A stretch of 64,000 nt of DNA from Limanda limanda. Its lineage: Eukaryota > Chordata > Actinopteri > Pleuronectiformes > Pleuronectidae. The stretch is from contig NC_083653.1 in the NCBI RefSeq assembly GCF_963576545.1, positions 18,813,639 to 18,877,638 of the forward strand. The letters are read 5' to 3'. The notes under the pieces were generated by a model. The model was not told where the DNA came from. It made no database searches and was given only the letters and a program-made list of their open reading frames with translations. A program made the translations under genes and the position numbers. Positions 1 to 12,900 of the stretch are shown here, one piece after another (positions within the stretch are counted from its first letter, which is position 1; every line of letters begins with the position of its first letter).

Positions 1-44
1 TAGAAAAAGGATTAACGTACATGCCATTCATTTGAATAACTTAC

Positions 45-808
45 CTCTTATGTAGGCCCCTGTGACCTGGGGCGTGGGTGGGTCCGATGAACTCCCCCCA
101 GAGATGCCCTCAGCAATGGGTCGTCCACTGTTCTGACTGTCGCCATCTTTTCAGCCTCTGTGAGAGGTGGTGGTGGTGGACCGCCACCTGTTTTGCGGGC
201 CTCAGCCTTTTTTCTGTTGGCTATAATGGAGGTCAAATTTAAATACATACAGAAAACACAACTTTGGAGACTTGTATGTATAAAAGGCATTTAGGTGTTG
301 CTTTCATAGAGACAATATTAAATACTGGCAGTGTTGGGATTTCTCTTTTTTTTTGCAGATTTCCCTAATTACTTAAATATATCCATCACATGTTGAATGT
401 AGCCACTAAATGCTGTTTAATGAGGGCAGGCTAAACAACATCACAATTGCTTGTACTTTATTATACCTTACCTATTTGAACTACATTTTTATATTTCATC
501 TTTAGCTGCTGCCAAGTCCGTTTGGTGCCTGTTGGGTTGCACCTGTGCTCACAGACACACATATGGAATATAATTGTTGAATAAGTGGAACATTCAAGAC
601 AAAACATTTCTTTTTTTTCTCAAATTAATACTGACGCATTGACTCGGTCAGCAATTTCCTGCCACGCAAGATCCCGCGCTTTTGCTGCTGCCACAGTATT
701 GCTTCTTTTTAAAAATATATGCTCACTTTCTGCATACGCAGTCATTAATATTTCCAACTCCACTGGGGAGAAGTAGGAGGATCGAGGCTGTTTACCACTT
801 GTTGCCAT
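45..808 (-). pseudogene. Harbinger-type Myb/SANT-like protein gene, spliced, frameshifted, runs off left edge
   Basis: Three exons can be read on the minus strand: 808-636 (ATG at 808, starts MATSGKQPRS), 542-472 and 220-45. Each junction has GT-AG signals and the phases join. The first exon carries a Myb/SANT-like region (FSPVELEILMTAYAE, then WQEIADRVNA). The second continues with CNPTGTKRTWQQLK and the third with NRKKAEARKTGGGPPPPPLTEAE. This order is typical of the DNA-binding accessory protein of PIF/Harbinger transposons and its host-derived relatives. In exon 3 the frame breaks just after TEAEKMA. The expected continuation (NSGRPIAEGISGGSSS) is in the next frame and stays open to a donor GTAAGT at position 44, so one small indel disrupts the gene and a further exon lies outside the window. 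A TATA-like stretch lies at about 843-857, upstream of the ATG. It is most likely a transposon gene, not a host gene. Confidence 0.7.
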
Positions 809-1021
809 GGTGAATCATGTTATCTGTGTTCCTTTGATGAAGGCTTTTTATATCCTCATGCACAAGCTTCACTCAGGGTTACCTTGACTCTGAGTTGATT
901 GAACTAAGTGTTATCACCTGTTCTGAAACCGAAAACTTAGAGTTTGACAGCTCAGAGTTGCTCAACCCAGAGTTAAGGTTTTAACTCAGAGTTTGTTGAA
1001 CCTGCTTTGTGAAACGGGCCC
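809..1021 (-). mobile_element. Terminal part of the Harbinger element (5' end and promoter of its Myb-like gene)
   Basis: Read on the minus strand, this stretch begins GGGCCCGTTTCACAAAGCAG, a GC-rich end of the kind seen on fish Harbinger elements. It holds several short inverted pieces (ACTCTGAGTT and AACTCAGAGT) and ends at the ATG of the Myb-like gene. The opposite end of the element is outside the window, so target duplication cannot be checked. Confidence 0.55.
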
Positions 1022-1290
1022 CAGGTGGTATATTTCTGCAGGCGGAGACACTCCCCCCTGACACCAATGAACATCCAGGGATTGGATATCGAGACAGTGA
1101 CTTCTTATCAGTACCTGGGTGCTCATCTGCACAACACCTGGACTGGACTGATCATGCCAGTGCATTCTTTAAGTTTGGCAAGTTTCAAGATATTGTACTC
1201 CAGAAATGTTGAGAAAATTAAAGGTAAAATTGACAATCTTCATTTTAGCACTCGGCACTTGCTCATAAAACATATTATTAGGGCAGAATG
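1022..1290 (+). mobile_element. LINE reverse-transcriptase fragment
   Basis: The open frame from about 1025 contains MNIQGLDIETVTSYQYLGAHL followed by a degraded tail. This is the conserved region near the end of the reverse-transcriptase domain in fish LINE ORF2 proteins. It has no catalytic residues and no start. It abuts the Harbinger end directly, so the Harbinger element probably inserted into a LINE whose other part lies outside the window. Confidence 0.55.
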
Positions 1291-1766
1291 ACAAAAAGTT
1301 TCAGGGTTGTAGCTTAAGCATGCATATATAAAATGTCACCATAATTGCCATCAGTGTAAATTCTCAACGTCATAGTTGTCAACGATATTGTTTTCAGTGT
1401 TTACTATTTTTAACAGGAGTGAATGCTGTTTAAAGAGATACGTGCAGCGAAAAGAGCCAATAACCCCCCACAGACTCTAACATAAAATAGAAGTGAGCTT
1501 GCACAAACGTTTGGAGGACAATTCATTAATCAACGGTTTTTATCTGATGTCTCGGCAGAATCAGTTATAAGCCGATAACAGATGTATTGTAAAAATATAG
1601 TGCAGGTGCACGTGTACTAACATCCTTTACTCAGTTATAATTTGGAGTCAAAGTCTCTCGGTAACTCTTAATGACTGACATAAAATTCAGGGTCAAACGG
1701 TCATATTCCTTGTCAAGGAGCACATTTAAACCAAACCAGCAACATCTGCTTGTGTCATTCAGCAGG

Positions 1767-4700
1767 ATGGTGGACAGAGTGCTGTTGTGGTTCGGACTGG
1801 TGGCTCTGGCCACTTCATTTACTGTAAGTTTTTATTCATCAATTATTGATAGTGAGTGTGATGTTGTTGTTAATTTAGTGATAACTTGCACTTGTTATCA
1901 TTTTTTTGCAGATACCAGTCTCCCCTAAGGTACATGGTACGTACATTAATGCTATTTAATACAAGAAATACAAATTGTTGAACAGAAAAAAGTTGTTCAG
2001 AGTAACATTAGAAGACTGAATCATGTCTGTGTTTGTATTTACAGAGGTATATGAGCATGGTGAGGATGAGAACCCCATCTTAAACCTGGGTGAGCAACAG
2101 CACATCACAGTTGTTCTAAGGACCATAATCCGTACATCAGTAAAGACCCTGAGTTTACAGGAATAAAATGTGGAAACAACTTTGTATTTATTGATGTGTC
2201 GTTTGTGCCTGTGCTGTAGGTTCAGATGATGAACTCTTTGAAGGCGACATTCTACTTCCAGTGAGTTGAATATTTTCCTAATTTTTAAAATGATTTAAGA
2301 GTATTGCTGATTACTGCTCATCATTCCTTGATTGTTATTACTGTTGGTGTATGTGATCACATGATTGGCTGTTGGGACAGTTGGTCCTTTGGCCCTTGAG
2401 TAATTACAATGCAATATCAGATAACAATCAGGGCATCTGAGAGGCCGTGTTTTTTTTAAATGATTTTTATTAACCTCAATTAAGTTTATTCACATAATAT
2501 ATATTAAAATACCTTGTTTATGCTGCAGGAAGGAAGAAATGCCCTGATTGACCAAAAATACAGATGGAAATTTCCAATCCCTTACATTCTGGGTGATGAC
2601 TTAGGTGAGTCTTTTTTCAAATTTTAATTGTACCGATATTTACCTTATAACGAATGCTGCATTTTTAAATGATAAAGTCCGTTTTTTAAAGATATGGTCT
2701 GTAGCTGCCCTATTGCTGAGGCAGGCAATAGGACCAGTGACAAGTTATAGTATCAGGCAGAAAGGGGATATAAGGGATAGATAAAGTCTGTATAGGGGTT
2801 TATATTCCCATCTCCCATATACCTGTGTATGTGTGGTCTGTGGATAAATTATAATTTGTCAATAAATCTATACAAATAGTATGGCAGACTCCAGTTCCCT
2901 GTTTCTCTCCCTCCTCAGATCTGAATGCCAAGGGCTGCATCCACCAGGCCTTTGAAATGTATCGGCTCAAGTCTTGCATTGACTTCAAGCCTTACGAAGG
3001 AGAGAAGACCTTTATCAAGTTTGAAAAGAGAGGGGGGTATGGCTCTGACTTTCTGACTTTTCTCAACTCCGTCCACTGAATTCGTCTTAACTCAGGTGTT
3101 CAAGCTCAAGCGACTTGAATGGAGTTGATTTAAATTCACCCCTGTGTATAAAGCTTTGCCTGAGCTAGAAAAGATAGAGGTCACACTTAAAGTGAGATAA
3201 TATACTTTGCAGGCACAGCTAGAACTGATATTTATGCACTAGAAACTCTGAGCCTCAGACTTGTTTCGTTGAATTAAAATTTTTATTTTTAATTATGGGA
3301 AGAAGGGGATCGTTACTAGGATAATTGAAAGTCAGGATAACCCGGCCTCTGCTCAATTCATCTTGTTTGTCACAGATGTTTCTCCAGCGTTGGTGACCAG
3401 CAGACTGGTCAGATTCTATCTTTGGGCTCAGGCTGTGACCACAAAGCAGTGATAGAACATGAGCTTCTCCATGCTCTGGGATTCTACCATGAACAGTCCC
3501 GCGGAGACAGGGACGACTATATCGACATCTGGCTGAATCAGGTTCTACCAGGTATTGTTACATTTTGTCATGGTATTTCTTCTATGAATCATGTTCTATT
3601 AAACCAATGTTGGTAAAACTATTTACGTAAAATGTATTATTTAGACCTTTAAATATGTCGACAGAGGAGAAGCTAACCCTAACCCTAAAATTTGCAGTGT
3701 TCATTCTTTATTATGACATTTTGTGTGACTTAAAGAGCTTGAAATTTCCTCCAGGACTTGAACACAACTTCAACAAATACAATGACGACTTCATTACCGA
3801 TCAAAACACGGCATATGACTATGAGTCCATCATGCACTACAGGCCCTTCTCCTTCAATAAGAATGACTCCATTCCCACCATCACCACCAAAATCCCAGAG
3901 TTCTACAACATCATAGGCCAGTACCTCGACTTCAGCAAGATGGACACTCTCAGGCTCAACAGGATGTACAACTGCTGTATGTTACAAAGGGAATTTCTGA
4001 TGTGATTTTCTCAGTTTCTTTAAGGTCGACAAAACAAAAGTAAGTATACATGTCCTCTACCCTCCTCCTCCCCAGCTGCTCCTCTCACCCTGCTGGACCA
4101 GTGTGCATTTGAGTATGCCAGCATCTGTGGGATGATCCAGGCCTCCTCTGATGATGCAGACTGGGTTCATACCCAGAGCACAGTCGGGTCAGAGGATCAC
4201 ACACTCCTGGGAAAATGCAGAGGTCAGAAATCTGCATAATATTTATTTTTAAAATCTCAAACCCTGTTTATTTGCAGTTCAGAGAACACCAAAGAAGTGA
4301 GTGAAATTAAATTGACGCACACATTTTGTCTGATCTTTTAGATAGTGGGTATTTCATGCACTTCAGCACAATGAGTGGGGCGCCTGAGGAGTCTGCCCTG
4401 CTGGAATCCAGAATCCTCTATCCCAAGAGGAAGCTCCAGTGTCTGCAGTTCTTCTACAAGATGACTGGAAGTCCAAAGGACAGGCTGGTAATCTGGTTCA
4501 AGATGGACGATGGCACGGGCACTGTTCGAAGAATGAGGAAAATACACACTTTTAATGGTATTTGATGATTTTTACATTATTATGTTTTCTTGCATGACCT
4601 TGCACATCCATCAGTGGATAGAGCCTGGCTATCCACCCACTGGCTGTAGATGGTAAAGTAAAGGGACAATTATGAGAGTATTTTCCATAACTGTCCAGCT

Positions 4701-6316
4701 GTTCTTTTACAGTAAATACAGTAAGGGATAGAGACAAATGTTCAACAAAATGTAACCACCCAATAACTTTATACATGAATATATCCACAAATAGTAAGAT
4801 TTGCCATCTTGATCTTGTCCCTGTTACACCAGCGGATTCTGACCACACGTGGAAGATCGCACACGTCCCTCTGGAGGTAGGTGAGAAATTCCGCTATGCC
4901 TTCCAGGCCATTCGAGGTGACCCCTCAGCGTCCTCCGGGGGCATCTACATCGACGACATCAGCCTGACGGAAACCCGCTGCCCCAATGCCGTGTGGAGAA
5001 TCCAGAACTTCTCACAAATCATGGAGACGGCTGACACTAACACAGTAATCGACAGCCCTCGCTTCTATAGCCCTGAAGGCTATGGTTACGGTGTGCGCAT
5101 CTTTCCTCTGTCCAGTTATTCTGATTACACAGGGAACTACGCTGGGCTGTACTTCCACCTGGCCAGCGGGGAGAATGATGCGGTGATGCAGTGGCCAGCC
5201 ATAAACAGACAGGCCACCTTGGTGGTGATGGACCAAGACCCTGACATTAAGATGAGGATGTCCTCTGCTCGCAGCCTGACTACTGACATGAGGACAAGTA
5301 AGAGTTCCCTATCCGGTGTCCTGTACTGCCACAATATTTTACACATGAACAGGAAGTACAGTACAGTAATAGCACTGCACTTGCTTGTGAGGTGGTGCGT
5401 GTCACAGCTAAAGGAAACTGCAATTAGACAGCAAAACCTTACTTATTGATTTCTGCTATAAAAGTAAATATGCTAAAAGTACTTTCAAAGCCTGAGGTAA
5501 AGGGTAAAAAAGAGATGTATTTAGGTTTCTCACATCACAGCTAGAAGGCTATATATATATATATATAATTATTATATTCTTATAGTCAAGAAATCCCACA
5601 AACAAACCAAAAACATCACTGTATTTGTCTCGGTAGCTTCCAAAGCCTTCTTGAAGCTGTCAGCCCTGAGCCCATTTGTTCCTATAAGATTAGACAATTA
5701 GATCATAAATATATTGCTTGAATATGACTTGATAATTTTCCAGATTTTTCAGATTAACAGGTTGTTATTTATTGTAAAATACTGCAAACACACTTTGTTA
5801 ACTGATTACCACCATTCAGTGAGTCCTCCCTGAAAATAACTTTTTACATTTATATAAATACCGAACCCAATTTAGACCCTGGTTCCTCATGTTCATCAAA
5901 CTGTTCTTGGTCCCCCTGGGACATCACGCAGTTGATTCTGTGTTTTTCTGTCTCTTAGCATCAGATGGACAATTGTTCTGGGACAATCCATCCAAAGTGG
6001 GCTGGCTGGACTCTTCCTGTGGCTGCTTCAGAGGTGAATCATGGGGCTGGAGAAACTTTATCAAGCACTTTGACCTCCGGCGGCGTAGTTACCTCAAGAA
6101 TGATGACCTCATCATCCTCATCAACTTTGACGGTTTGTGATCTGTGTTAAATATCATTGTATGGAGATGTCTCATACTGTGCACATTATAAACTATCCTG
6201 AAATCATTGGCATGTATGATGTTCAGCATATCAAGAAGCAGAAATGACGAGTGTTTTTATCCACAGACATCACATCACTGATCAAAACAGAAGTTCCCAT
6301 TGGGCCGAAGGAGTAA
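1767..6316 (+). CDS. mep1a: Meprin A subunit alpha-like metalloprotease, short secreted form
   Basis: Thirteen exons: 1767-1823, 1912-1936, 2045-2089, 2220-2260, 2529-2604, 2919-3036, 3376-3551, 3755-3976, 4076-4222, 4342-4557, 4833-5297, 5959-6132, 6267-6316; 603 codons plus TAA. Residues 1-19 form a signal peptide; an upstream in-frame ATG at 1671 would place a hydrophilic stretch before it. The propeptide has the astacin aspartate-switch motif (LFEGDI). The protease domain has the zinc motif [12 protein letters not shown] at about 149-160 and the Met-turn SIMHY. A MAM domain (about 263-423) and a MATH/TRAF domain (about 424-587) follow. Meprins are zinc endopeptidases that cut peptides and matrix or mucus proteins outside the cell. 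Exon 13 starts like exon 13 of the next gene but stops after 16 residues, so the linker, EGF domain and membrane anchor are missing. Exon lengths and phases match the neighbour, showing tandem duplication. Family certain; alpha assigned from similarity and synteny. Confidence 0.93.
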
Positions 6317-6636
6317 AAGCACACTTGCTGTTTTACCACAATGAACTGAAGGGTAGATATTTTGATCTCACCTGTGAGCATTATATCACACTTGTAGGTA
6401 CTTATGATAATGAGAAAATACAATAATTGTGTTTTTTTTATTTAAAATGACTGGAAATTAATGGAATATTCCTGCTATGACAATATCATAATTACACACA
6501 TAATGAATCAAATGTAGTGGTCATATTTGGTATGTAATCTGTATGGAAATGTTCAAACACATATATAAAACAGGTTTTGAAGTGCATCATTATATAATTG
6601 TTAAATAAGATTCTTGATATATTGAACTGTTGTCTT

Positions 6637-6642
6637 AATAAA
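6637..6642 (+). terminator. Polyadenylation signal AATAAA of the short meprin gene
   Basis: AATAAA lies about 320 bases after the stop codon. No EGF-like or transmembrane exon is seen between the stop and this site. Confidence 0.5.
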
Positions 6643-8477
6643 AGCTATAAAAGAAACCCTGTGGTATGTTTATTTTAATTTGAGCTTTAATTAGGAAAAT
6701 AAGCCCATGAAAGTTTAGGAAATCACACATGAATCACTAACCTTGTATTTACATGTAAGAAAAAATATATAAATATAAAACAACAAAGGTCTATGTGCTC
6801 AGGAGCAACTGTTTAATGTTGCTATTAATTTTCCACAGAAGTAGAGAACATCCTCAACCGCAGCAACAATAGCACTGGTACAATAACTAGAATGGGATTC
6901 AGTAGAGCACATACCTCCACTAAGGTCCAACAGACCCCATAAAATAAGAATTATTATTGATCCCCATCTGGTATGACAGCAGCCCAAATAGAGAATAATG
7001 ACAGGTAAGAAGAATAGAATAGAACTAGACAGGAACAAAGACACAAACAAATTTACAGTTAACAAAAATTCAGTCGGTATACACACTAGTGATATGATTG
7101 AGCGAGTGGTGTAAACCGTCTGAAAGTAGCAAAGTGAAATTCAATCAAACTGCACCAAATACCATACACTCACCAGTTCCCTAATCATGTCAGATTTTCT
7201 TTTTATCAACATCCATGAATTAGGCTTATGGGAAAATGCTGAAAATGTCGAAAAAACATCATCTAACAATATTGAAAAAAGTAAAAAACAATTCCTGGAA
7301 TTTGCTCCCTCATCAAGATCTGCACTAAGATTTGATTGGCGTCTTCTTGACCCATACCATATCCTTCCAAGTTTCATGGAAATCAGTTATGTTGTTTTTG
7401 TGTATTCTTGCTAACACACCGAAACCAACAAACAAACAGACATAAAGTCCTTAGCAAACGTAGTAAGGATAAAATGTTAATTGAATATAGAAACTATTTT
7501 TTCAGTTTTCTGAAACGACTGTGGACTATGTGGTATCAGAGTTGATAAGATGTTTTGTTAAGTGGGGAGTTCAGTTGTTCCATTGTTAGAAATGTTGTAT
7601 GTGTGTGTTTTCTTTCATATTTTGTGATGTGAAAGATATTTTTTTTTTTTTAAATTCCAAACACTTGCCTGCAGTGAAGATACATTTTGTTCCATCTATA
7701 TACTGTATTGGTAGCATCATAAAAACATATGATTAGAATCTGATTCAAGAAACCAAAAATGTAAAAGTATTGATTAATGAATTAATCAAATGTATTGTTC
7801 CAATTCATATGAATGTTTTTTACAAATTAATTTGACAAATTTATTTCTATTTACTCGTGCTATGGATGATGTTATGGCCTGTGATCCTTGACCATGTTCT
7901 TTATATGGACGTGTCGTTTTGCTTGTCTTATGTCTGCTATGTGGACTGGTCTTGTTCACTCTGTGTGTACGTGTGTGTGTGTGTGTTTGTTTGTGTTTGT
8001 CTGCTGTTCTCAGGTCAGGTAAAACATTTTTTACATGTATCTCACTTTAAGATGAGATAATACTCTGAGATTACAGATCTGTAACAGAAAGCCTGCATGT
8101 GCACATTTTTTTACTTTGACCAATAGTAGTTTTTTTATTCGTGAGGGAGAGTACAGACGAACACTGTCAGAAGCAGTGCACAACATACATGAGTATACAG
8201 CCAAAGCTAATTTCCAACACCAGTCTTTGAGGGGTTCAACATTTATACGTGACAGTTTGAAGCATTTGTTCATAGAAAATGAATGCATACAGTAATAAAA
8301 AAGAGAGCCACCATTTACGACAACACACGACCAGACAAAACAAAGGTACACAGACAGTTTTTAAAATCTGTCGCCTGTGAGTCCCTGAACTTTATGGAAG
8401 TACAATAATACATTGATTAAGTGATACATTCGATATCAGTCATATCAGCTGTGTTGACATCTGATATCTAATATGTC
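6643..8477. other. Intergenic DNA between the two meprin genes, no gene seen
   Basis: AT-rich sequence with short open frames on both strands that have no recognisable domain. A GT-rich tract lies at about 7967-8000. No missing EGF or membrane exons of the first meprin gene are visible here. Confidence 0.5.
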
Positions 8478-9720
8478 AATGTCAATTTTATTTATATAGC
8501 ACATATAAAACAACTTGGTTGACCAAAGTGCTTCACAAGTATAAGGTACAACAAGAAGACAGTAACACGCATTACATCAGAATACAAGTATTAAAACAAT
8601 ATAAGATAGAAAGAAGAATAATTAAACTTAAACAAATACAATATAGGATGTATAATAATAAAATAAAATAAGCTGGGATAAAACAGTTCTCAACACGGAG
8701 AGAATGCCAAGAAGAACAGATGGGTATTTTAGTAATAATTTGAAGGGTGCATGAGAGGGGGCAGATCTAATGTGGAGTGGTAAGCTGTTCCGCAAGTTTG
8801 GGGCAGCTACTGCAAAGGAACGATCACCTCTGGTCAGGAGAAGTAAGGCAGTGCAAGTCCATTTAGAGACTTAAAAGTTAACAATACATTTTAAATCTAT
8901 CCTGTAAGGAACAGGGAGCAACTGGAGGGAGCGCAACACAGGTGTAATATGGTCTCTTTTTCTTTCTAGTCAGGAGGCGAGCAGTAGGATTTGGAAAAGC
9001 TGCGGCGTTTCATAGACAACTGGTCTAAGCCTACATACAGGGAATTGCAGTAGTCAAGACGAGATGTTATAAAGGCAGTGATCACCCTCTCTAGATCATT
9101 TTGTGGAAGATAGGCCCTTAACTTGGCTATGAGTCTTAGTTGAAAGAAGCTACACCTGACCACAGAGGAAACTTGCTTGTCGATTCCCATGTCAAATTGA
9201 ATCCCACGACTCTTCACAGAGGAGTGAATATTAGCAGCCAAAGGGCCAAGGGTGCCCACATCCTGCAGTTCAGGGTGTCCAAACACAATAACCTCAGTCT
9301 TATTTTCGTTTAGTGTGAGGAAGTTTAGGTTAATCCATGATTTGATGTCATTTAGGCAGTCAAACAGGTGCTGCAAGGAACTCTTAGTTTTAAGGTTAAA
9401 GGGAAAGTATAATTGAACATCATCCGCAAAGCACTGAAAAGAGACATCATATTTTTCAAAAATTTATGCTAGGGGCAGCTTACATAGAAGAATAGGATGG
9501 GGCCTAAAACGGATCCTTGAGGGCTCACCACATGTAAGTGGGGCCATCCCAGAGTAGTAATCTCTCAGGTGGACAGAGAAGATTCTATCTGATAAGTATG
9601 ACTGAAAGGACCTGAGTGCAACACCTTTAACCCCTACAGAGTTCTCCAAACACGACAACAGGATTGCATGATCGACGGTGTCAAAAGTGCAGTAACTGAA
9701 ACATAAGGGCAATTTAGTGA
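8478..9720 (-). mobile_element. L2-like LINE 3' half, degraded
   Basis: Read on the minus strand, two broken frames carry reverse-transcriptase sequence. The upstream one (about 9710-9480) includes FDTVDHAILLSCLENSVGVKG. The downstream one (9376-8966) includes LTLNENKTEVIVFG and ITSRLDYCNSLYVGL. These motifs belong to L2/CR1-type LINEs of fish. The 3' end is near 8478-8540, with the usual TTTATTTATATAGCAC tail read on the plus strand. Frameshifts and the missing catalytic block make it inactive. Confidence 0.75.
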
Positions 9721-9890
9721 ACCATAAATGGCATAACCGTCTGTTTAATTGGCTGTAAAATCTGCCCGTATCAACATGTGTTGTAACCAAATGCCTGTGT
9801 TCAGGGTCGGTAGTTTACTGCTGCCACTGGCTGAGCAACTGACAACAGGTCAGCCGTACGAGCGACGACAAGGACACGTGTGAAACGCTT

Positions 9891-9927
9891 GTTACTCATT
9901 AAACACAATAATCGTGATCAAAGTTCC
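9891..9927 (+). promoter_or_regulatory. Possible HNF1-like and HNF4-like sites upstream of the full-length meprin gene
   Basis: GTTACTCATTAAAC (9891-9904) resembles the HNF1 palindrome GTTAATNATTAAC. GTGATCAAAGTTCC (9914-9927) resembles an HNF4 direct-repeat site. They lie about 70-105 bases before the ATG at 9996. Meprins are kidney and gut brush-border enzymes, and HNF1 and HNF4 drive such genes, so the placement is sensible. This is motif matching by eye only. Confidence 0.3.
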
Positions 9928-9995
9928 TCTGCAGCTGCTGTCTTCATGGACGTGTTGACATCGGGGAGACACGCTGCTTATCAGAAAACATCGAC

Positions 9996-12900
9996 ATGGC
10001 CCCTGGAGACAATTTGTGGACGATTGCTGTGCTGACCAGTATCTTGGCAGTTTTGACGGTAAAGAATTTTATAATTTTAATGCACCTACAAACAGCAATT
10101 GAACAGTTTTCTCTGTGGATGTTTAAAAGCAAGATGTATCTCTCTTTGACCGCTAGGTGCAAGCTGCTCCGACCTTTACAGGTTAGCTCTAATTTATTAA
10201 TTGATCAATTTCACATAAAGAAGCTTTTTGTTTATCTTTAGCATTAACAAAAGAAACATGTCAATTCCAGGTGATGATGCAGATGCAGGTGAACTGAGGG
10301 ATGACATACCTGACATCAACAGAGGTACATATTCAAAGCCTGTCTGTGTTAATGCACTTTGTTCAATTATATATTTATATATCCAGAAGTTCTGATCTCT
10401 GACAGTGGTTTTGTTCAATCTTTAGCGTTAAAACACCTATTTGAGGGAGACATCGCTGGTAATGTAAGTATACTCACTGTGTGGAGATTATGTTTAACAA
10501 GAACATAAACGTACACATCCTGAGAGTCTCCCGTTTGTCGTGCAGCCCAGCAGAAATGCAATCCTCGATGAAACAAGAAGATGGAAGTTTCCCATCCCTT
10601 ACATCTTAACTGATTCTTTAGGTACACTATGCATTATTTCTATCAATATGTAATCTGATGCAGAGGTAAAACATGTGCTGACTGGTAAATTAATTTTTAT
10701 ATCTTTAGAACTGAATGCCAAAGGTGTGATCCTCCAGGCGTTTGAGGAATACCGCTTGAGATCTTGTGTGGACTTCAAGCCATACGCAGGAGAGAGCAGC
10801 TACATCTCCTTCACTAAGCTGTCAGGGTGAGTTGCAGTTTGCTGGTTTGTTGCACAACTTTATGGGCCATGCTGTAAAGTCATCAAACTTGAGGAATTAA
10901 GAACCAAAGATAAGACACTGCTGATGTGACAAAATAATACTTAAAGCTCATGATACGGTAAGACAGCTGATGAATTTCATTTCTATCACTCTAGATGCTG
11001 GTCTTACGTTGGCGATGATAAAAAAGGACAGAATGTGTCCATCGGGGCCAGATGTGACACTAAGGCCATTGTGCAGCATGAGCTCCTCCACGCTCTGGGA
11101 TTTTACCACGAACAGTCCCGCTCGGACAGAGACAACTATGTTAAGATCTGGTGGGACCAGATTGAAGACGGTGGGTGAAAAAGTACTTCATCTTTCAGGG
11201 ACAGTTTGAGACATACTCGGGGACACCCAGCAGAATCCCCACCCATCCGACAAAAAAAAAAGCAAACTCTAAATCTTAACTCACTCTTTTTTTTATTTGA
11301 ATGCAATTGAAAAGGATTGTTGTTATAATACACAATCTCCCTCTGTTGATTTTGATTTTGTCTTAAATGTTAATTTATAGATTCTATACATTTGGCTGAA
11401 AACTTGGACATTTTAGGGTTTGTAAAAGACAGTCTGAACAACCATGATAGCATTTCCGCACCACAGACTTCTATTAAATTACGCTGTATTGATGTTCTGC
11501 TGATACACATGCTCAACCAAAACCAAACTTACTGGAAACATGAATACTTGAACAAAAAGTGTGATAAGAGCGTCCTGAAATAACAGGAGCCATCTTTGAG
11601 AAAATAGGATTCATCCACATTTGCTGACATTGAAGAAGTGCCCGGGTCAGACAGGTATGTTATCAGTTAATGGTTACATAGACAACATTCACTGCCATTA
11701 GATGTCGCACTAGCACAAACTTCTCAGCCCAAAACAAATGCTTCAACAGCCACACATCCTCCCTCGCTTTGTTTTCTATACAGTCTATGGGTGTTCCAGA
11801 GTCCGGTGAAATCAGTGCAATAGGCCTGTAACCATCTTGCATTATAAATGTGGGTAGGGCCAAGGGTTACACAAAGAGGGACTCACAGGCATGCACAAAC
11901 ACATGCACTAACTATGTGCGGCCATTGCTATGTCTGAAATCACCCACTCATTCACAACCCCCTACTTCACAATATAGAGACTTCTTTGAGTACTCTATAG
12001 TGAGCTCATTGGCAAAAGGAAAAATAAATACTTTTAGACACAACTGTACATTTTCTCTGAGCCTTTAATTATGTCACAGGATCATGACGTTCAACAACAA
12101 CAATGTACGCCAGTGGAAAAGCACATTGAATTACCATGTTTAAATTGATAAATAAACTTGTGTGCCCTACCTCGTGCTGCGGTGCACTGCTCTGCTCTTA
12201 CTACATATTTTACCACCACAATTTTCATATTTGTCTTGGGCTGGTCATAAAAAAAACTGTGGTATCGAAAAAATTAGAGAAATGTGCCAAAACAGACAGT
12301 TTTAAAACGGTTTGCCAAAGTCTATCTTTATCCTCATGATGTCTACGATATTTTTGATAAGAATAAGTAGAATCCCCAGAGAGAGAAGGCTGAGACAAGA
12401 GGCCCTCTCTCCTCTTGAGCACAATGCATGATAGTGTATATTGCTCGGTTACTGACCATTGGACCAATTATTCACAACAAAAACAAAATTATACATACAA
12501 AACTCTATAATGGACTTTTTAGGGATTATTGAGGGATTTCTGACACAGCACATGTTTATGTTAGTGCAGAGAACGTGAGAACAGACTCAGAGACTTCAAA
12601 ACTTTAACTAAGGAGTGACTCTCTGCTCAGGATGCCATTACTCCATAGAATATAGTTGTTGGCTGCTTTATTTTTGTTAAAATCATGTATGTTTAACTTT
12701 GAGGTTGTCAGTGACAAGGTTACTCTCCCCAAACAGGAATGGAGCACAATTTCAATAAGTATGAGGATGACTTCATCACAGATCTGAACACGCCATATGA
12801 TTACGAGTCCATCATGCACTACAGGCCGCTGTCTTTCAACAAGAACGAGAGCGTACCCACCATCACCACCACCATACCGTACTTTAACGAAGTCATTGGC

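Noticed and set aside
3674..3690. Telomere-like CTAACCCTAACCCTAA in an intron of the short meprin gene
   Set aside because: Only two to three units; too short to suggest an interstitial telomere.
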